From Actinophytocola sp036378875 (lineage in GTDB: Bacteria > Actinomycetota > Actinomycetes > Mycobacteriales > Pseudonocardiaceae), in contig NZ_DASUVO010000073.1 of assembly GCF_036378875.1 (NCBI RefSeq), forward strand, positions 62,001 through 126,000: a DNA stretch of 64,000 nucleotides, in the 5' to 3' direction. Position numbers and translations under genes: made by a program. Numbering within the stretch: the stretch's first letter is position 1; the number at the start of each line of letters is the position of its first letter. The notes beneath the pieces are model-generated. The model was not told the origin of the DNA. It made no database searches and saw only the letters and a list, made by a program, of their open reading frames with translations. This document shows positions 60,911-64,000 of the stretch, piece by piece.

Positions 60911-62377
60911 TCATGGTCTCCTTCGTGGAGTCGAAGTGGACGGACGCGCACGGTGCGGTGGTACTGGTGGAGTGCTCGTCCAGCGCAGTGCGAGCCACAG
61001 TTCGGTGCGCACGTCCGGGTCGTCGAGGTCGACGTCGAGCATCGTCGTGAGCCGAGTGATTCGGTGTCGGACAGTGTTGCGGTGCACGCCGAGCGCGGCG
61101 GCGGTGGTCTCCCAGTTTCCGTTGTGGGCGAGCCAGGACCGCAGTGTGCCGAGCAGGTCGGGCGGAACCGGGGCGAGCAGCGCGTCGGCGAACGCGGTCG
61201 CGTCGCGAGGCGTGACCAGATTGTCCACTCCGGACTGATCGGCGATCGTGCGGCGGCGGCCGTCCAGTAGCGCCTCGGTCAGTAGGCGGTCTGCCTGGCG
61301 GGCCGCCGACGGCAGGTCACCGACGGCGACAGCGCCGCTGATGGTGGCCAGCCATGTCGGGTCGAGCACGATGTCGATGTCGGCGGGTACGACGGCGATC
61401 AACCCACGGTCTATTGTGGACGCGACAAGTGGGGAGTCGAGTTGGTTGGCGAGTTCGGTCACCGACTCGGTGCGGCCGCGCCGGACCGCGCGCAGCACCC
61501 GCCAGTGAACGGTGCCGGTCATGGCGGCGAGCAGCTCCGTTGCCGGGCCGCAGGCGCCGTCGGTGAGCAGTGTGAGCAACAGAGGTATGACGTCGGCCGG
61601 TGGGTGCCGGCGGTCCGTGGTGAGCAGGCCCAGCAGGGCGCCGCCGACTCCGAGTACTGCTCGGTCGCTCGGTCGGAACGGTGCTGGGCGGCCGGCGACG
61701 AGCACCGCGTCGGAGCCGAGGCGTTGCACCACGACCTGGGTGTCGCGGTGGTGTGTCGTCGCCGATGCCGGGCCGTGCGGCGCACGCACCGCCGCGGTCA
61801 GCTCGGCCACCTCGTCGGCCAGGCTGGCGGGCACCTGGCTGCCCGCCATGTGGCGGTTGGCCGCGTCGGTCAGCAGTACCCACCCGTCGAGCTGCCTGGC
61901 CAGTTGGGCGACCACCGCGTGGAGGCCGTCCGGCTGGGCGGCGGCCTTGGTGAGGGCGGTCTGGGCGGTGGCGAGCCGCCGCGCGTCGGCGCGCTCGGTC
62001 GCGGCGAGCATGCCGGAGACGGTCTCGCTGATCCGCAGGAACGACACGTCGGCCGGCACCTCGAGCAACGGCAGGCCGTACCGGGCGCACGCGGCCACGA
62101 GCGAGGCGGGTACCGCGTCGTACACCGGGGTCACACCGAAGCCGAGCGCGGCGGGGTCCGCCTCGACCAGCCGCGCCACGTAGTGGTCGATCTCCTCGTC
62201 CTTGGTTGGAAAGTTGACACCCGCGGTGAGCAGCAACTCCTGGCCGGTCAGGTACAGCTTGGGGTGCGGCAGTTCGCAGATGTGCACCCAGCGCACCACC
62301 CGGCCGTCGACATCGCCGGTCAGCACCCCGAGCCGGAGGTCGGTGCGTGCCACGACATCACGGAGCGGGACAGTCAT
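60911..62377 (-). CDS. PucR-family transcriptional regulator
   Basis: 488 residues. PucR N-terminal domain (about 4-120: VHICELPHPKLYLTGQELLLTAG), a central GGDEF-like region, and the C-terminal HTH_30 domain (about 405-455: LAHNGNWETTAAALGVHRNTVRHRI). PucR-type regulators govern purine, urea or amine catabolism. Start ATG 62377 (the ATG at 62392 is an alternative). Divergent from the symporter at 62460, its likely target. Confidence 0.88.
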   Translation of the reverse strand: MTVPLRDVVARTDLRLGVLTGDVDGRVVRWVHICELPHPKLYLTGQELLLTAGVNFPTKDEEIDHYVARLVEADPAALGFGVTPVYDAVPASLVAACARYGLPLLEVPADVSFLRISETVSGMLAATERADARRLATAQTALTKAAAQPDGLHAVVAQLARQLDGWVLLTDAANRHMAGSQVPASLADEVAELTAAVRAPHGPASATTHHRDTQVVVQRLGSDAVLVAGRPAPFRPSDRAVLGVGGALLGLLTTDRRHPPADVIPLLLTLLTDGACGPATELLAAMTGTVHWRVLRAVRRGRTESVTELANQLDSPLVASTIDRGLIAVVPADIDIVLDPTWLATISGAVAVGDLPSAARQADRLLTEALLDGRRRTIADQSGVDNLVTPRDATAFADALLAPVPPDLLGTLRSWLAHNGNWETTAAALGVHRNTVRHRITRLTTMLDVDLDDPDVRTELWLALRWTSTPPVPPHRARPSTSTPRRRP

Positions 62378-62459
62378 GGGCGATCCGTCCAATCTGTGTG
62401 GACTGATTGTACGGATCGGCTACTGGGCCTGTGCGGCTTGACGTTCCTATGGTCGAAAG

Positions 62460-63905
62460 ATGGCCGCTGACTACGTGGTGATGATCAGCTACCTGGTGGC
62501 GATGGTCGCCATCGGTTGGTACGCGGCGAATCGGGCGCGTACCAAGAGCGATTTCCTGGTCGCCGGTCGGCGGCTCGGCTACGTCATGTACTCGGGGACG
62601 ATGGCCGCGGTCGTGATCGGTGGCGGCTCCACGATCGGCGGTGTGCGCCTCGGTTACCTGTACGGCATTTCCGGCGCCTGGCTGGTGCTGACGATCGGCC
62701 TCGGCGTGCTCGGGCTGAGCCTGCTGTTCGCCAAACGGATCAACCGCCTGAAGATCTTCACCGTCTCGGAGATGCTGCAACTGCGCTACGGCGGCGCGTC
62801 CGCGGCCATGTCCGGCGTGGTGATGTGGGCCTACGCGCTGATGATCATGGTCACCTCGACGGTGGCCTGTTCGACGATCTTCGGGGTGCTGTTCGACCTG
62901 GACAAGACCGCGTCGGTCGCGCTCGGCGGCGGCATTGTGGTGATCTACTCGGTGCTCGGTGGCATGTGGTCGATCACGCTTACCGACATGGTGCAGTTCG
63001 CCGTGAAGACCGTCGGCGTGCTGCTGGTCCTCACCCCGGTCGCGGTCGGCAAAGCGGGTGGCTTCGACGGCCTGCGCGCGGCCGGCCCGGAGACGTTCTC
63101 GCTGTGGCACATCGGCGCCGAGACGATCTTCACCTACGTGCTCATCTACTTCCTCGGGTTGTTCATCGGCCAGGACATCTGGCAGCGGGTGTTCACCGCG
63201 CGGGACGACCGGGTGGCCGTCATCGGCGGGTCGGTCTCCGGGCTGTACTGCGTCGCGTACGCCTTCGGCGGCGCGCTGATCGGCACGGCGACCAAGGTGC
63301 TCTACCCCGACCTCGCGCTACCTGACGACGCGTTCGCCACGGTCGTGAACGGCGTGCTGCCGACCGGAGTGCGCGGGCTGGTGCTGGCCGCCGCGCTCGC
63401 CGCGGTGATGTCGACGGCCAGCGGCGGGCTGCTCGCCTGCGCGACCGTCGCCGGGAGCGATCTGTGGCCACGACTGCGCCGCCTGCTCGGCCGTACCGGC
63501 GACTACGACGAGGTACGCGCCAGTCGGGTGCTGATCCTGCTGTTCGGCATCACCGGCATCGTGATCGCCGCCTTGCTGAGCGACGTGCTGGAGGCGCTCT
63601 CGATTGCCTACAACCTGCTGGTCGGCGCGCTGCTGGTGCCGATCATCGGCGGCCTGGTGTGGCGGCGCGGCAACCGGCAGGGTGCGATGGCGGGGATCGT
63701 CGCCGGTGGGCTGGTGGTGGTCGTACTGATGATCACCGATGGCCCGCTGGCGAACGAGCCGATCATGTACGGCCTTCCGGTGAGCCTCGTCGGCTACGTC
63801 GTGGTCAGCCTGCTCACCCCACGCACCGAGGCGGCGGTGCTGGAGGCGTGGCAGCGGCGGTTGGCCGGCGCCGCCGCCGAGCCGGACGAGGTGGTGACGA
63901 CGTGA
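62460..63905 (+). CDS. sodium:solute symporter (SSS family)
   Basis: 481 residues with about 13 membrane spans. ARTKSDFLVAGRR (SSS signature region), GGGSTIGGVRLGY, and the YSVLGGMWSITLTDMVQF and MSTASGGLLACATV segments match the family. The divergent PucR gene suggests import of a nitrogenous compound such as a purine, allantoin or amine (inference). Its stop overlaps the next start as GTGA. Confidence 0.92.
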   Translation: MAADYVVMISYLVAMVAIGWYAANRARTKSDFLVAGRRLGYVMYSGTMAAVVIGGGSTIGGVRLGYLYGISGAWLVLTIGLGVLGLSLLFAKRINRLKIFTVSEMLQLRYGGASAAMSGVVMWAYALMIMVTSTVACSTIFGVLFDLDKTASVALGGGIVVIYSVLGGMWSITLTDMVQFAVKTVGVLLVLTPVAVGKAGGFDGLRAAGPETFSLWHIGAETIFTYVLIYFLGLFIGQDIWQRVFTARDDRVAVIGGSVSGLYCVAYAFGGALIGTATKVLYPDLALPDDAFATVVNGVLPTGVRGLVLAAALAAVMSTASGGLLACATVAGSDLWPRLRRLLGRTGDYDEVRASRVLILLFGITGIVIAALLSDVLEALSIAYNLLVGALLVPIIGGLVWRRGNRQGAMAGIVAGGLVVVVLMITDGPLANEPIMYGLPVSLVGYVVVSLLTPRTEAAVLEAWQRRLAGAAAEPDEVVTT

Positions 63906-64000
63906 GCGTTGTCGTGGAGAGCGAACGCCGGACGGTCCTCACCTGCGGCTGCCCGCACGAATGGGACTTTCGCTCGGGTCCAGGGCGCACGAATGGGACT
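63902..64000 (+). CDS. start of an unidentified gene running into the repeat
   Basis: GTG 63902 overlaps the symporter TGA (GTGA) and reads MSVVVESERRTVLTCGC, then enters the repeat and encodes PHEWDFRSGPGRTNG to the window edge. Coupling to the symporter implies a catabolic partner enzyme, but the residues seen are too few to name it and the repeat may have displaced the true coding sequence. Confidence 0.4.
   Translation, partial: MSVVVESERRTVLTCGCPHEWDFRSGPGRTNGT
63955..64000. repeat. 32-bp-period palindromic repeat, copy 2 (cut by window edge)
   Basis: GCACGAATGGGACTTTCG at 63955-63972, then a 14-bp spacer CTCGGGTCCAGGGC, then a second unit beginning at 63987 and cut at the edge. Unit and spacer lengths equal copy 1 at 27179. 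Confidence 0.8.

Noticed and set aside
1..64000. tRNA, rRNA, riboswitch search by eye
   Set aside because: No cloverleaf with CCA-type end, rRNA core or known aptamer motif seen.

Overview
The window is high-GC, high-GC3 actinomycete DNA with GTG/TTG starts, ATGA/GTGA stop-start overlaps, Sec/Tat-exported CAZymes carrying ricin-type (CBM13) modules, and sugar importers without their own ATPase. The gene mix (many CBM13-tailed glycosidases, PucR, SARP, Ser/Thr kinase plus FHA) fits a soil Pseudonocardiales-type actinomycete; the genus is an inference I cannot test here.

Layout. 1-3.3 kb: the 5' end of an Fe(II)/2-oxoglutarate oxygenase leaving the window, a small membrane protein, then a secreted expansin and a GH5 cellulase behind a perfect CebR-type operator. 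3.3-7.4 kb: a scarred stretch with a LuxR remnant, an XRE regulator, an SDR, a truncated ISL3 transposase butted against a truncated gene, and a secreted ricin-fold lectin. 7.6-14.3 kb (minus strand): a five-gene operon of beta-helix CAZyme-CBM13, sugar-binding lipoprotein, two permeases and an enolase-superfamily enzyme. 14.5-22.4 kb (plus strand): CE1-like esterase-CBM13, GH27 alpha-galactosidase-CBM13, GH10 xylanase-CBM13 and a translationally coupled GH95 alpha-L-fucosidase-CBM13. 22.4-32.3 kb (minus strand): an operon read from a CebR-type operator, encoding GH54 arabinofuranosidase-CBM13, ThuA-sugar dehydrogenase-PKD-CBM6-CBM13, a second sugar dehydrogenase-PKD-CBM6, ThuA-PF06439 (3-keto-disaccharide hydrolase)-CBM13, and a PfpI protein. 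This is a plant cell-wall (arabinoxylan/xyloglucan/pectin side chain) utilisation island. The dehydrogenase/ThuA/PF06439 set suggests an oxidative, possibly 3-keto-glycoside branch working outside the cell, which I regard as the most novel content.

32.5-49.8 kb is more ordinary: GntR regulator, CocE-type hydrolase, frameshifted carboxylesterase, CFA-like methyltransferase, DoxX protein, 2TM protein with a previously untracked 47-aa neighbour, CoA-transferase, GNAT, MacB-like ABC pair, HAF-repeat protein, methyltransferase, DUF4185, truncated PNPOx, DUF402. 49.8-57.9 kb holds a gene-poor stretch, an I36-type inhibitor with a frame-broken leader, a GH16 enzyme, SARP and LysR remnants, a kinase/FHA pair and a VOC protein. 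58-64 kb has a TIM-barrel protein, a chimeric HTH regulator, a secreted protein, PucR, a sodium:solute symporter, and the start of a gene that runs into a 32-bp-period repeat also present at 27.2 kb.

At least four CebR-like palindromes (1991, 14417 imperfect, 16007, 32315) tie the CAZyme units into one cello/xylo-oligosaccharide-type regulon; no LacI-family regulator lies in the window, so the repressor must act in trans. No rRNA, tRNA or CRISPR was recognised.
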